Below, in pieces: positions 12,201 to 26,102 of a stretch of DNA of 64,000 bases. The notes below the pieces were generated by a model, which was not told where the DNA came from, did no database searches, and saw nothing but the letters and a program-made list of their open reading frames with translations. The position numbers and the translations under genes are program-made. The DNA comes from Viscum album. Its lineage: Eukaryota; Streptophyta; Magnoliopsida; Santalales; Viscaceae. The first letter of the stretch is position 1, and every line of letters starts with the position of its first letter. The stretch spans positions 952,855,033 to 952,919,032 of the forward strand of contig OY728145.1 of assembly GCA_963277665.1 (NCBI GenBank), given 5' to 3'.

Positions 12201-14560
12201 AAACACTTCACTCTATTGATATGATGGCCAAACATTCACGATATTCAATAAAATTATCCCGACTGAGAACCAACCAATCCATCCAAATAATTATTTCAAA
12301 CCATGACATCTTGAGGAAAAGGTGGTCATGTACATAGTTACACCCACCAATCTTGAGGAGGATCTCCCTGTATTGACATACACTCTATGATGGTATCCCC
12401 AATAGAGTATTAGGTGTCAAAAATCCACAATTAAAATAAAAATTGTGTACAATCCTTCACCATAACAATATATATAATAGAATTAGAATATTATATATTT
12501 ACAATACCATATACTAATATATAGGGTACTATAACAGTACCACAATCCATATAAGTGCATGAAATATTCTCCTCATGTATTGGTTTCACTTCATACATCT
12601 AAGAGATCTGTGGTAGAGATATATAGTCTGGACTCCATGGGAAAGTACACTCTTCTAGTGCTGTAATTCTAGTTTCCAACTACCAAATCCATGATCACCT
12701 TCTTGGAATGATTTGAAATCTATACTATAGTTTTCTACATAAAGAGAATTTTTGACACTTATTTAGATCATGGACTCCATGTAGACCCTATCTCACATGA
12801 CATAGTGGGGAAAAGATCTCTAAAATAACTGATGATTTCCCATCTTTCAACAACTATGACACTCGAGTGTGTCCTTAATTGAATGAGGTGTATTATTTTC
12901 CATTCTGTCACATTGATTCCACATCACCAAACTAACTGAGTATGAACCCTGGGTAATCATATCAATATTTGGAAACTCCAAATGAAACTTCCTACTATTG
13001 GTCAATATAGTTCCAATATAATATTTATAATTCCTTATATCACACCCCTATCTTGCTTAGGATATGACTAAAGATATTCTCTTAATTAAATATTCTAGAT
13101 ATAGTAGTAATACTAACAACATACACCTTTTATTGTATTTCATATCAGATATCTTCCAAAAATCCCATTTTTTTACATAACAACTCTTCTAATAGAATAT
13201 GTGAAAAATTATGGATCTCTATTAAAAGGGTATAAGATACCATGATGGATAAGATGGATTACTTCAAGAGCATAAATTAATGGGATCTATTGGCCCTCAA
13301 CATCTCTGGATTTAAATAATCAAAGGTTGATATGTAGAAATCCATTCAAACCATACCATGATGGTGATTTTTTTGTTTAATAATTCCCCAAAATATTAGA
13401 GAATAATAAAAAATCATATATGTAGAAAGATTACCCCTCATCTTGGGAGGTGTATTATGATAATATTAAATAAAAAAATTCACCTCCATCGATGAATTCA
13501 CTACATTTGAAAATATATCCCATGAAACGTTTTATAGATGAAGCTTCTAGAACTTATGTGTAAACACATCCATTGCGTGGGAATGTCACTGGGCTCACTA
13601 TATAATTTTTATGAGATGTAAGAAACCCTCACAGAAGATGTTATTAGTCCTAATAATAGGTATAACTAGTGGATCTTCATGTGGAAGTACTATATTTTCT
13701 ACTACTGAACAGGGGACCACCATATTTGGATCATTTTCATTTCCTCCCTCCTATCATATGAATCGAGGATTTTTTGGTGGTATGTGTCTAAAAATTACCT
13801 AAACATACCTCATAGTAATATTTAATAACTGAAAAAAGTATATAAAATATTATAGTAGGTACAAGCCTCCCAATATAAGAGTCACACCGTGATGCCTTCT
13901 CCTAAATCAAGATCCAGCTACTTTACATATCATAACAAATATAATAGACACTACAAATTGCACTCTAATAAGGTTAGGTCAGGGTAATATTCTCCACTAT
14001 ATGTAAACGTTTATGGTAAAAAATGTTTAAATTGAAATTTATATATTGAAACAAAATTTATATTTCAATTTGAATCCCTGTTTAACAGTTGCCAATTTAT
14101 TTTAGAGATAAATTTCATTATAGATTTATATTAAAATATATAGCAAATCCCATTAATATAGTTGAATTTTGTCGATCACCACATCCAATTTATATAGTAC
14201 CGTACCCTTTTTAAATTTCAATGTTGTTTCTATTTAATCACAACAAATATTTCATCACGTCCTTGTATGAAATGTAATCATAATATCGTGAACACAAAAA
14301 TAAATTCACCAAAACATCCTGGAAGAAATATACATGGTAATATAATCATGGAATGGAATAAGAGAAGGAATATATATCCTGATGTTCCTATAATAATGCA
14401 TGATATAATAATTCCTTTCCATTTCAGTGAAGTGATAAATTCCACTATCATAAAGAACATAAAACATAAAGTGCATCCCTAAATGGTTAAACAATGGAAA
14501 CAAAAATAAGTACAATCATGAACACCGAGTCCCGTCTTTTTTAATTTTCAATTTTCACTC
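9238..14560 (-). pseudogene. Decayed Ty3/gypsy gag-pol (minus strand)
   Basis: Short minus-strand stretches align to Ty3/gypsy polyprotein in the right order. The nucleocapsid lies near 12910-12840, with a Cys-His knuckle-like string ending CHSC. Reverse transcriptase begins near 11870 (SPRGALIVF, usual SPWGAPVLF) and continues at 11740-11650 (LQGITYYSRLYL, usual LQGATVFSKIDLRSGY, then DIP). The catalytic region near 11530-11470 reads ILVDIMVHS, so the first Asp of the usual DD pair is now Val. Integrase is seen near 10250-10190 (WRWDYVPMDFMTG, usual WEHITMDFV.G), keeping one catalytic Asp. Many stops and frameshifts lie between these islands, so nothing functional remains. It belongs to the element bounded by the direct repeats at 6252 and 14582. 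Ty3/gypsy is secure; the lineage is not. Confidence 0.7.
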
Positions 14561-14562
14561 TA

Positions 14563-14579
14563 TCTGGTTATGATACAAT
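14563..14579 (-). other. Primer binding site, initiator Met tRNA type
   Basis: On the minus strand this reads TTGTATCATAACCAG. The usual plant initiator-Met primer site is TGGTATCAGAGC with CAG following, and 12 of 15 positions agree. It sits two or three bases inside the inferred edge of the LTR at 14582, the correct place for priming minus-strand synthesis. This supports the minus orientation independently of the pol relic. Confidence 0.55.
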
Positions 14580-14581
14580 TA

Positions 14582-17470
14582 TGCATAAGATCATGGTAAA
14601 ATCCAGATATTTCATATTTATACTTTCTATGGTCTAAGAATAGAAAAAAAAGAAACATTCAATCCAATAATAAGACATCCTAGACCTAGTGTCAATAAAA
14701 TCGAACCAAGTTGGCCACAAGACATCATGTGTTCAACCGTATATGCTAAATTATGTCGAAAAGTAGTGAGGGGTCATGGTTGAATAGTGTGGAGATTGTA
14801 CCACCTAAATTAGAGTGTAGAAAAATTGTATAATACTGTCAACTAAGAGGGAATCATAATAAAAAATAAACATCGTTAGAATAAATATCCATCATATAAT
14901 TGAACATATAATCCCATCTATCAATGTCATATAAAAAATTATGATCAAGGATTCCTATAAAAAATACAAATATAGGAATAATTGGATGAAAATAAAATTT
15001 AATATAGTTATACCCAAAGAACCAAAAAGACCAAAATAATATATGATGATTGAATCAAGATGTATATCTCAGTCCTCGAATCCCCTAGATACAAGCTATA
15101 ATAAATTTAGAATCTATAACAGGGTGATTTCCTCTATACCTACATACATTCATGATATAAACATAGCAGGGAACCAAAAATAGGGTCTAATTTCATCTAA
15201 TAAGATAATATATAATAAAATGTTTCAAGTAATAATTAAATTTGTAAATGAAGTGAGATATATAAATTACCCACATGGGTATGGGTTCCCATGGGACACA
15301 TGTCCTCGGCTACATTATTTTAAATAAGTTGGAACATTTCTCTATAATATTCATGGAATGACTTATTTAATAATAATGTCTATAGTCCTTGACCATATCC
15401 TATGAAATCCTCCTAGAATCATATATTTTCATGTTTTGTATAAATGATATCATAAGGCAGGCCTTTGACATAATCTAGTAATCTTCCATGGATTGGCAGA
15501 CACATCACATAAATAACTCATTATTTAATTAAAATGTTGATTACGATCATAATTAGTGTCACAAATTTTAAACCCTGGTATTTCAAAAGGTATAAAATGA
15601 ACTGAGAAATATACAATATTATCATGTAATTACTCCTAGGATGCATGGTATCACTATAAGTGTGGTATAAAGTCGCCTCCCTCTGATTTGTTCCTTGGTG
15701 GTCCATGTAAGGATCTCAATTTACACTCAAAACATATCAAATAATATTATATATGATTATATACATAGTATTAAGGATAAAGACTCCACTTATTACCCAT
15801 GAGAAATATAACAGTCATTCTTCATAACCTATCATTTCATGTACAAAAAATTGCATGACATGTCACTCAGGTGTATCCAAGCCATTTTTTGAATGAGTTT
15901 GTCCATGTCGTTCATATGAGAACACATGTCTCACCCAAGACTCATTATATTTTAGTTTAAAATAAATTATTTAATCAATCATGAAGATTTGGTTTATGGT
16001 ATTCCAATAAAAACCCCATTTCTCACTCTCATGATAGAAAAATTAATATTCATGGTCCCAAAGACTAACCACACCTCTTATGTTCTCATATTTCAACTTG
16101 TCATCCAAATTATTTAAGAAATTAAACTCACCTTAGAATCTGGCTCAAATAAAATAAAGGGATTATAAGGGCTTGTATCACATGAATCCAAGCATTTATC
16201 CTAATTTGGAATTTGGATAAAAAAATTTCTCAGGCCTATGAAAAAATGAAAATGGTGGGAAGCATAGAGGCATGCCCCCCCCCCATTAAATTATTTTTTT
16301 ATTTCAATATTTACTTTTAAAAATGATTTAAAATCACATAAAGGTGCATAAAGAACAAAATATGATTGTGATTCAATTTTATATACCTCTTGTGGTGATT
16401 TAATAATTTTAAATAACACATTGAAATGAGTGGTTCAATTCATGTTCTTAATGCCTGAATAAATATAAAATGGTTCAAGTGAGTCATATAAGTCATGGAT
16501 ATAAGTATAATTTCAAAATCAATAAATTTAATAAGGATTTGATGGAAAATGTTGTAGGAAACAAAAACATATAAAACACCAATACATTTATGGGATAAAA
16601 TGAAACCCTCCAATTTGTATAAGTTCCAGGTTCATTATCAATTTTTTGGCCTCTAATCTTGGATTTAATATAAGAAATATAACAAATAGTCAATATCTAT
16701 GAGAATAAAACTTATGATATTTCACCAAAATATCATTATCAAGTAGAAGAACACTAAAAAATACTTAAGAGGAATAGATAACACACTAGTGGTTATCAAA
16801 AATGGTTGAGGGGGGATTTATTATAGACTAGAAGGATGAGATATAACCAAACATAGATTAGGCTTCTTGGAATCTTCAAATGTGATTAACATTTGCTGTT
16901 GTTAGATAAAAAAGTGGGATGTGAACTCATCGATTTATTAAGGTAAAAGGGTCATTTAACCATAATTAAAGGGTTATATCGTTTAGATTCAGGGATTTCT
17001 AAATCATGTTCCAAATATGCAATTATCACTTACTTGAAACACCTCCCCGCACGATCATAGAGAATAGTTTGACATACCATGTGTCAAATATGTTATTTCC
17101 TACTATAAAAACGTCTCTAAAAACACATAGGTGTGTGGCCATGTATTAATAGTATAAGAAAATCATTTAGCCCTGGAAAAACCAAAAGACTATGTCACAC
17201 TCTTTGATCTAACTATGTAGACTAGGCGCCATTGTTTCTACTAATCATTTGGCCCTTATCCCTCCTCAAAAATATCAGGCTCTACAATATGTACAACCCT
17301 AGATTACAATTTTTTCCTCTCTGACCCCAGTAGAAAAATTATTTATATATTAATTGACAAAATTAATGGAAATAACAGGTTCCATACCACAATGAAAAAT
17401 ATGGTTCTCACAAATTCAACTTATTCCGGAATTATTGAAAGACAATCCCTCAAATACAACACCCCATATA
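14582..17470 (-). mobile_element. 5' LTR of old minus-strand Ty3/gypsy element
   Basis: Partner of the repeat at 6252-9208, described there. The inner edge is set by the adjacent primer site and the bases TG at 14582. The outer edge is uncertain because similarity to the partner fades near 17400-17480. It contains an 11-C homopolymer near 16273-16283 that is absent from the partner. Confidence 0.65.
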
Positions 17471-17945
17471 CAAAGGAAATAATTCATGAGTTGAGGGGAA
17501 TAGTGTGTATTTGACTAAGCTAAGAAAAGGTAATTCATTCCTTGAAATACATTCAAATTCATGAGACATGTTGAATATATCAGACAATAATCTATTTTAT
17601 ATGATGATTTCAATAACCAATTACATTCATTTATAGTTAATATCTCACATTTAATTACACATTAATTTCCATTTCAGGGAATGACTCTTATTATTACTTT
17701 TCCATTATCATATGTCATTTTTGAAAATCAACAATAATTTATTATATTATTTTTGTTATTCTTGGAAATATTAAAAATATGATCGTAACATTATTCCCTA
17801 TAAATATATTATATTGTAATATTTCTTTCACTTCTTCGGGTTTAAATTTTTACTAGATAACCATATTATAAATGTCATTTTCTCTGTGTATTATTAAAAA
17901 TATAAGGAATTTTATTACCTTATTTTTTGTTTTCTTTAGTTAAGA
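17471..17945. other. AT-rich spacer, nothing recognised
   Basis: This separates the old minus-strand element from the LARD-type element. It may include the outer end of the first element and the original insertion target of the second. No motif is visible. Confidence 0.4.
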
Positions 17946-20900
17946 TGTAATTACATGACTCCCATACATCTATGTCTAGTATATCATTCGATTTAAAATT
18001 TTATAAGATATTTAATGTTTCTTATTTTATAGAAATTAATCATTAAAATAAATCATGTATTATTTATGAATTTTTTTCTCATTCAAGTGAATTGTTTCTA
18101 GAAAAAAAATTATTATCTACTTGAACGAACAAATTATCGTTCATTTCAATGATTATTTTTACCAAAATTTGTTTTCATTTCATAATTTCAAACCCAAATA
18201 TATGTTTTCTCATGTGATTTCCATATATTTCTTATCTTATTTTAAATTATTTGTTTTAATAAATTTTTAGAATGTGGGTTTTTGATAATGGAATTTAATT
18301 TTTTTTAAAATGAACTATATACAATCATTGTAAATGATATATCATTTACTCCACATTTCATTTTTATAAATCTTATTTCATTTTCAAGATCCATTACTGA
18401 TATAATTTTTTATAATATTTCTTCCAATGATTTCACATCTTCTATTTAATCTATTATTATTTTTTCATGGGAGATGTTTAAAATAATTTTTATTAGGTAA
18501 ATTATTTTAAAATTCTTTCACATAATTGAATTTAAATTGTAATATAATTTTAAATGTTTATGTTTTTAGTACTCCATAATAAATTTAATTAATTTAATAT
18601 TTCTTGAATTCACCTATTCAAGAATTTAATTTTTAATGTCACCATTCACTTAATATTTTATGATAAAGATGAAAAATTTTAAAAAAATATTTTTAATTGT
18701 TTTAGTTATATTTTTTTCTTCATAATTGTAATTATTTATTTGGAATTTCTCTATGGGTTCGTAATGATGGGTTTGATGGATTTTTTTGAAGAGGAATAAT
18801 ATATATATATATATATGTGTGGTTTATGATTGATATATAAATTGATGTTTTGAAATGGAAACACTATGTTTGATAGAATTCAATATAAACTACATTGATC
18901 GTAAAACAAACAACTAAATTAAATTACATAAAATGTAACCATTATAACATTGTTGTCAATTTTATGGGGTTTGAATAAGAATTACGTATTTTTGAAAAAA
19001 CATTTATATACTACTAATTATGATTTAATTTTCAATATATTATAATAAAAGAATATAATTTCTAATAAACTTATTTTAATCTACAAAAAATATATTTCCT
19101 TATATATAATTATTATTTGTTTTCATGAATGAATATTATAATTTAATTTTGGAAGTTTTAGAATATTTATTTCATGAAATATAATTCGTTTCTAGATTCA
19201 TAATGTCAAAATTATCTAAGGATGAATTTATAGATACATTAAAAGAAAATATTTATTTCTCATAGAATAGTAAAATATAAAAATTTTATTGAGAACTATA
19301 TTGTAAATTTGAATTTTAAATATGTTTTTTTTATTTTTTTTGAAATTTTAATTAAATTATTATTATATACACTAAAATATTGTGGTTTTTGGAATATATT
19401 TTAAATTTTAATTTATTGAAAAATAATTATATTTAAAAATTATTTTTTCTAAATAAGTATTTGTGTTGTTCTTTTACTGTTTAATTTCAATTAAATAATG
19501 AAAACATAGTTTATTTGGATTTTAGAAATTGGTTTCCATATTTTTTTATTAGGTGGTCTATATTTATTAAATATGTTTACTTAATTTTGTGATGTATTAA
19601 TATAAAACATAGTAATTTTTTTCTATGTGTATGGGTAAATCTGGTTATGAAGGGTTCAAATTAAATTGATAATATTAATTGAATATCCAAAAACACGACT
19701 CAATATAATTTGTTTAGTATAAATCATCCATAATATTCCAAATTACGAATTCATGACCATTTGGGGCCACATGGTTTACATTATGTCATATATTCTATTT
19801 TATTTTATTAAGTTTCAAAGATTTCATACTCATGTATTGAAAAATATAAAATTTATAATACATAGTTATCCATAATATAATTTGGAACATAAATAGTATT
19901 TTCTAATATAAAATATTTACCTTCATCATAGTAAATTATTTTTAACTTGTATGGAATGAATTATTTCCATAATTGTTTAATCAACGATTATGAAGTAATT
20001 ATAAAATTTATTTAAAAAAGAAATAAATGGACTTTGAAAATATTAAAAAATCTATATGTTCAAATACATAATTTTATCCAAAAATTATCTATAAGACCAT
20101 TGAATGATAATTATATAAGATAATAGTTTTTATAAATTTTAACTGTTTTTAATGTTTTTAATGTATATATAATAAATAGTTCTAAAGATCACAATAAATT
20201 TATTTTATGGAATTATTATTTTATTAAATTAATTATGAACCATATATATAAAATAATATCTTTAAAAAATATAATAATCCCCCCCCCCAATTTTATGATG
20301 TATTATTTTAGGTATAACATAAAACTTTTTTACTAATGCTTTTTAACTAATCATATTGTCAAAAAAATAAGTATCATTCTCAATAGAGTGTTTCTATTTT
20401 GTTATGTCGTCTACATCACTAAAAATATATTCAACCATGATAAAATATTAAATCCAATATACTCAATATATTTATATTTTATTATTTTTTTCATAGCTAA
20501 TATCATTATCCAGTTTCATCAAATGGTAAATGAATTCATCATGTCTATTTGTGACGAACTACCACCTCACGAACCGATGTAATTATTTTCCATCAAAATC
20601 AATAAAAAAAAATTTAATTATGGATTATTTATTTATAAATAATATTCATTACATTTGTATAATTTTTCAATGAAAATTGATCAATTAAATTATTAACTTT
20701 CAATGCATAGAAAAATATAATGTTGTTCGTGAGTAAATGTGGACTACCACATAAATGAAGCATTTTCATTCGTCTTTCATCCTCAAATATAATTAATAAT
20801 AAATATAATTATATATAAATAATTCATATTATATTTAGTATATAATCATGATTTCGAAAATAAAATATAACACATTCCATTCTTCAATAATTATCATTGA

Positions 20901-21738
20901 AAAATGGATATGTTACTCATGTGTACGTACGACCAACGGTCTATAGGATTGTAACATAGTTTGATTTTTTAACCATTTTTTGAAAGGATTTAAATATATA
21001 ATTGATATAAAAATTATAATTATGTTCGAAATATTAATCTATATATAGTGGAATAATGAGCTCTTTGACCATAATCCACATGCCTAAGTCATTTTGGAAT
21101 TTAGAACTAAATATCACTGAACAATACCACATGAACATAATTAATTATTTAATTTATATTACAAGATAATAAAATAAATATAGTAAATTATAAGCCGAAA
21201 AAATCAAATTAAATTAAATACTTATCCTATTTTTTATTTAGGAATATTAGGAGGTTATGTGATGAGTCAAATTAAGGTTAGGGACTCATTAACCAAAAAA
21301 CCACATTTTAAAAGTCTTAAATATCTATATTCTAAATCTTCTCAGTAATTTCCACAATTTTAGATTGATATTATTGATTTTATTTATATTTACATTTATG
21401 TTTAAAAATGATAATTTTTTAATATCACTCATCCTTTTTCAAAAATAATTTTTTAACAGTTTTATATATGAGATATACTTTTAAAAATCATTTTTAATGT
21501 TTCATTTTAAAATATAAAAAAGGAATATTTTCTTACCCTCTATGTAATGAGATGATGTTATTTATTTCAGGGATCCTTAATGGTTTTCATCATTAATTTT
21601 ATTTTTCATTTTTATTTTCAATGAAAATTATTTCCATTTTAGGTGTAAAGTTTTCATTTAAAATCATTTATTTTCACTAAAGAATGTTTTTATGTTGCCA
21701 TAATTCATGATTAATGATTATGTTATGCTTTTTGGTCA
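17946..21738. mobile_element. Left LTR of LARD-type element
   Basis: This is a direct repeat of 31507-35207 continued at 44298-44389. Similarity starts sharply at TGTAATTACATGAC (17946 and 31507) and ends at TTTTTGGTCA (21738 and 44389), giving TG...CA termini. Colinear matches occur throughout, for example TTCAAACCCAAATATATG near 18187 and 31747, and ATGGATATGTTACTCA near 20904 and 34456. By eye, identity is near 80 percent over sampled stretches. Length is 3793 bp, unusually long for an LTR. No coding capacity is seen. It contains a 10-C run at about 20279-20288 and an (AT)n run near 18797-18820. Orientation is not settled. Confidence 0.75.
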
Positions 21739-24364
21739 TTGTTTCTAATGATATCTGGTTCCATAATATTCCAAATATTGTTGTGTATTAGGTAGAAATC
21801 TCATGAATTGAGTTTTTTCAATGTTGACGGTGATGGTAATTTAAATTGTAACAGTGATGGTTACATCCAAGTATGGCCCTTCTGTTTATATTATGATAAG
21901 TATGAGGGTTATATCATATTGTAGACACAAAGTTTACAAAATATATTATGTATGATTTTAAAATTAAACCCCATGTTATATATATTATTTATTTTTATTT
22001 CCATGTTTTTATAAAAATAAAATGATTTTCCAAGGTATGTTATTGTGTTTATGTTTGAGGGAAATAATATGTTACTTTTCAATATATCACTGTGATGAAG
22101 TTTTCATCATTTTATCATGAATTCAAGGAATCCAATATGGATTTTATTTTGATATTTTTATTTTTAATGAATTTTTTTCCAAAATATTAGATCTATTGGA
22201 TTATTTAATGGTTAAGAAAATATTTATTTTTAGCCTAACATATATTTATATAAAGGGCAACAAATTTCTCTATTTGAAAAACAATGAATTGTTTCCTTAT
22301 TTTTATATCCATACTAATATTTTTTTGACATTCCTTGTCTTGAAATATTTTTCACTTGTTTTGAAGGATATTTTGGATTAAAATTATTTAAAGAATAAAA
22401 TTGTGATGATTTATCCTGAAAATAAATAATGTTTTATTTTATAGGAATTTGTTTTTTAGAAAAAATGGAATTGTGTAGAAATGTTAAATTTAAATGTATG
22501 ACTTTACATGGAAATATGCTTTCTTAAATAACTATAGACCTAAAACTAAAAAATATTTCTGGATTCATGAATGTAAATGATAATATAATGTGACTGGAAT
22601 ATTTATATTTTAATGATTAGTCTTTAAAGGTGGTATCTGATCCTGGTTTAGAAGAACTTTTATATTATGAAGTTTACATTTGCAGTATTATTATGTTTAT
22701 TAGATATTATCATAGGTTTATAATTTTAAGGATTATTATAAGATTAGTGTCTTAAAAATACCTTTTTTGGAAATATTTTATAATATTTTTTGTTGAATAA
22801 TGATATTTTGGGAGAAATTCATTTCTAAGTAATTATGGGTTATTAAATTTTGTGATGAAAAATAAAAGGTAATATTTAATAAAACATTTCATTATTTTTA
22901 TGTATATTAATATTTTTAAGATATTTATCATATTTTTATAAATTTTCTATGAATTTTATCTTTATAAAAAATGGGAAAATATGATGGTCTACTGAAAAAT
23001 CGTCACATTTGAAAGGCTAGCGATATTTGAACCCAAACCCGAATGGTGACAAGGGTGCATCTCCTACCGCTGACCCATGTGATATCCAAGTTATATTGAA
23101 AGTTTATTTTTCCTGAAACTATCTTATTTAATATATGTTTTATCATTTGGGAAAATGATGTTTTATCCCATATATATCAATGGGGTTAGAAAATGATTTA
23201 GTGATTAAATAATTTCTTTTATTTCATAATAAGGTCATTATAATTTATGGGGAACATTACATAATTAATATAATAAAAATAATATGGGAATATATTTTAT
23301 GAATAATGATTGATTTATAGTTTATAAATCACAGATGATTTAATTCTGGAATAATTTTGATTTAATATATTTTTTTTATTTAATTCTTATAACATGGAGA
23401 TTATATGATCATGGAAATTTAATTTTTGAGTAAGGATTTAAGTGTCATTGATGTTATATTGGGATAAATTTCAATATTTATCTTGGGATAATATGTGATC
23501 AAATCCTTATAATTTTTTTGGTTCAATATATTCCATGAATATTGTTTAGTATTTTTAGGGATAGTTGTTTTTTTCATAATTCATGATAATCATTAGATAT
23601 TTAATATATTTTTAACCAGATAAATTTTTATTATTTATCCAGAATAATAATATATTATAATAATATTTTTTGGGTTATTTCCTAGAGATGGTTATAGTAG
23701 ATGTTTATACCTTTTTATATTTTGGGATCTAGAGAAGGTGAATCTATTGCTTTAGGTATAGAAAACCCTAGACACATTATTTGGATAAAAAGATGACTTT
23801 GGGGTTTAAATGTATTAATGAATTAAAATATAATTTAAATTATTTATTCTACACTATTTTCTTAAAGAAAGTATATGAATTACTAAACTAAAAATAAAGG
23901 ATCCTAAAATAATTTTTTTTATTTTAATTTAATTACCAATAAGTCAATGGCCTTTTAACCCATCAATGATTTGTGGTTTTCTGATGGTTAACTTTACCAA
24001 GATCATTTTCTATATGAGTATCTATCAGCCCTTAATAGTTTTTTTCTCTCTCTTATATATAAAGTAGTCACATATAGAATCCCAGTATGTGTTACCTTAG
24101 TTGATCCTTTTACTTTCACTTATTTCTTATCATGTGGATGTCTTAATAATCCATTCAACGATGTCAGATTTCAAAAAATGTATTTCAGAAATTAAAACCC
24201 TTATTACCATACCATACGTCCAATTATTATGGGGAAAATATCTTATGTTGGTGGGTTGAAACATCAAAATATGTTATATGTAAGCAATTTGTTTTATAGT
24301 GTGTAAGAAAGGAAACACAAAGCATTACATGATCAACTAAATATATAGTTTTTCCAAATGTTAC
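21739..24364. mobile_element. Internal non-coding region of LARD-type element, left part
   Basis: This follows the left LTR. A weak resemblance to an initiator-Met primer site (TGATATC at 21749) lies about ten bases in, which would make the element plus-strand; I do not rely on it. No Gag or Pol motif is readable on either strand. Together with 30692-31506 the internal region amounts to only about 3.4 kb. A tRNA-like promoter relic lies inside, near 23000-23090. Confidence 0.55.
22985..23095 (-). mobile_element. Possible tRNA-derived SINE head or tRNA-like relic
   Basis: On the minus strand, TGGGTCAGCGG (23078 down to 23068) resembles a tRNA A box, and GGTTCAAATAT (23033 down to 23023) resembles a B box. 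They are about 34 bases apart, within the usual range for an internal RNA polymerase III promoter. The block is locally richer in GC than its surroundings. No complete cloverleaf is evident, so a working tRNA is unlikely. It could be a SINE head or a tRNA-like string carried by the host element. No second copy was seen in the window. Confidence 0.35.
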
Positions 24365-26081
24365 TGATGAAGCTCATATTTTTATAAATTTAATACTTTA
24401 AATAAATGTTTATAATCCCACTATTCTGTTATTTTATGTTTAGTTGTCACTTTTTTGTTTTAGTGATGTTCTGAGCTCAAATGATCAAATTGTTAAATCA
24501 AGAAATTTGGCGTATTTTTATGATATGGGTATTTTGGTCATAAAATTTAAATTATTATTCCAAATTTTCTGATTATCTATTTTTTGGAAATCATTGTTTT
24601 ATTTCATAAAACATTGTATTCATGAGTAATGGCAGATTTGATCATTTAAAGGCCCGAAAAATTCATATAATTTAGGAAATTTGCAAGGATGACAACGTGG
24701 ACCCCACCGACAAAACAAAAGCATAACTCGAGGCACATACAACCAAATGGATTTATTGCAAAATAAAATGAAATATGATTCAATATGGTTTGTGATCAAT
24801 GATTTTCAGGTCAAAATAATATCATTAATGTATTCTTGGAATGACTAAAACATGTGGAAGATCAAACATATCACCAGGTAGAATAAGTTCCAAAAAACAT
24901 TTAATTCCTAACATCTGAATAACAAGTTTATGTTTTCTCATATTTTCTAGAGAGACAATAAATCAAGTGGGGAAGAAACTTATTAAGGATAAAATGATTT
25001 AATAGATATGTTTGAGGGTTATAGTGTCATGGTACGTTAAATAATTGGAATTTGGAGCATTAAATGGACAGATTACATAACTCTAATTAAATTGTCCATA
25101 ATAGTTACAAATGGATGCAAATAATTATAAAAATTTGAAGGTGAAAAAAGAGGTAATATGTAAAAAAATTTATGAAGAAAACTTTTTAAAATTCTCCTAT
25201 TTTATGGAGAATACATGCGCCCGCATTTGATGTAATGTTTTGGAGAGAATACTTTCACCCCCCTCTTTTAAGAAATATGTATCCTCACCCCTTCTCTAAG
25301 AAATAGAACAAATGTGTGGATATTTTATTTTATTTTAGTTACTTTCCATTGTATTAGTGTTATGAATTTCTAATATATTATTATCTTATTTATATTATTC
25401 TCATTTTTTTATCTTTTGTTATTCCACCACATTCTTTTATACTAAGATCTATTATACTTGTTATAATTATTAACTAACCCAAGGAATTTGTCGGTGGATC
25501 AATCATGTTTGGAACAAAATTAATTTCAAATTATTGTTTATTTTTTCTTATTTTATTTTACTTAGATGAAGGGGGTCTTATTGGGTATGATTACTTTTTT
25601 ACTCCACTTTCTCCCCAAGACTTAATGTTATCTTCTATAACATTTTTCACTCGATCAGGGAGGTTGATGTGTTGTCTCTCTGCAAAGGATAAGTGTACTA
25701 TATATTCAAAACCATATATATAAGTATATGTTCATTCATATTATTAATTGTGTTTACTAATTATATTTGAAACTAATAATGAGATGATGAAGGTTCAATC
25801 TGGGTGATTCTCTCAGAAATATCTAATTTCTTTCTGACTTCATTCTGTATTCATTCATTATGTTTCGTTGTATTTTAATTTTAAATTTTATTATTGCATT
25901 ATAATATAAAAAAAATAAATTGAATTTATTTTTATTTCATAAATATGAAAATCATAAAAAAGTGATTTAGAATTAGTGAGTTATTAACTAGAATAACTCT
26001 TCATGAGAATGACCTTGGTCAGCCCACATGTTGAAATTAGTAATAAATATCATTGATAGCAAGAACAAAAACGCTACCTCA
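24365..26081 (+). repeat. 5' LTR of nested non-autonomous element
   Basis: Direct repeat of 28981-30691. Shared strings include CAACGTGGACCCCACC (24693 and 29304), TATGTATCCTCACCCC (25265 and 29886), TATTCCAA, and the closing CTCA or TTCA. By eye, identity is around 80 percent in sampled stretches. The length of 1717 bp matches the partner (1711 bp) closely. Confidence 0.75.
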
Positions 26082-26084
26082 AAT

Positions 26085-26102
26085 TGGCACCATTTTCTGG
26101 GA
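26085..26102 (+). other. Primer binding site, Asp tRNA type
   Basis: The sequence TGGCACCATTTTCTGGGA matches the 3' end complement of plant tRNA-Asp (TGGCGCCGTTGCCGGGGA) at 13 of 18 positions. It begins three bases after the 5' LTR ends. Three of the five differences are G-to-A or C-to-T, as expected from decay of methylated cytosines. Confidence 0.65.

Noticed and set aside
14267..14515. Overlapping frames on both strands near the 5' end of the minus-strand element
   Set aside because: They are in the untranslated leader next to the primer site, contain only low-complexity translations, and no relative keeps them.
18797..18822. (AT)n and other short A/T runs as functional sites
   Set aside because: Such runs (also near 2908 and 57278) are expected in DNA this AT-rich and have no context suggesting a role.
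23015..23085. A genuine tRNA gene on the minus strand
   Set aside because: A- and B-box-like strings are present, but I could not build the acceptor and anticodon stems, and no anticodon loop is evident. Kept only as a tRNA-like relic.
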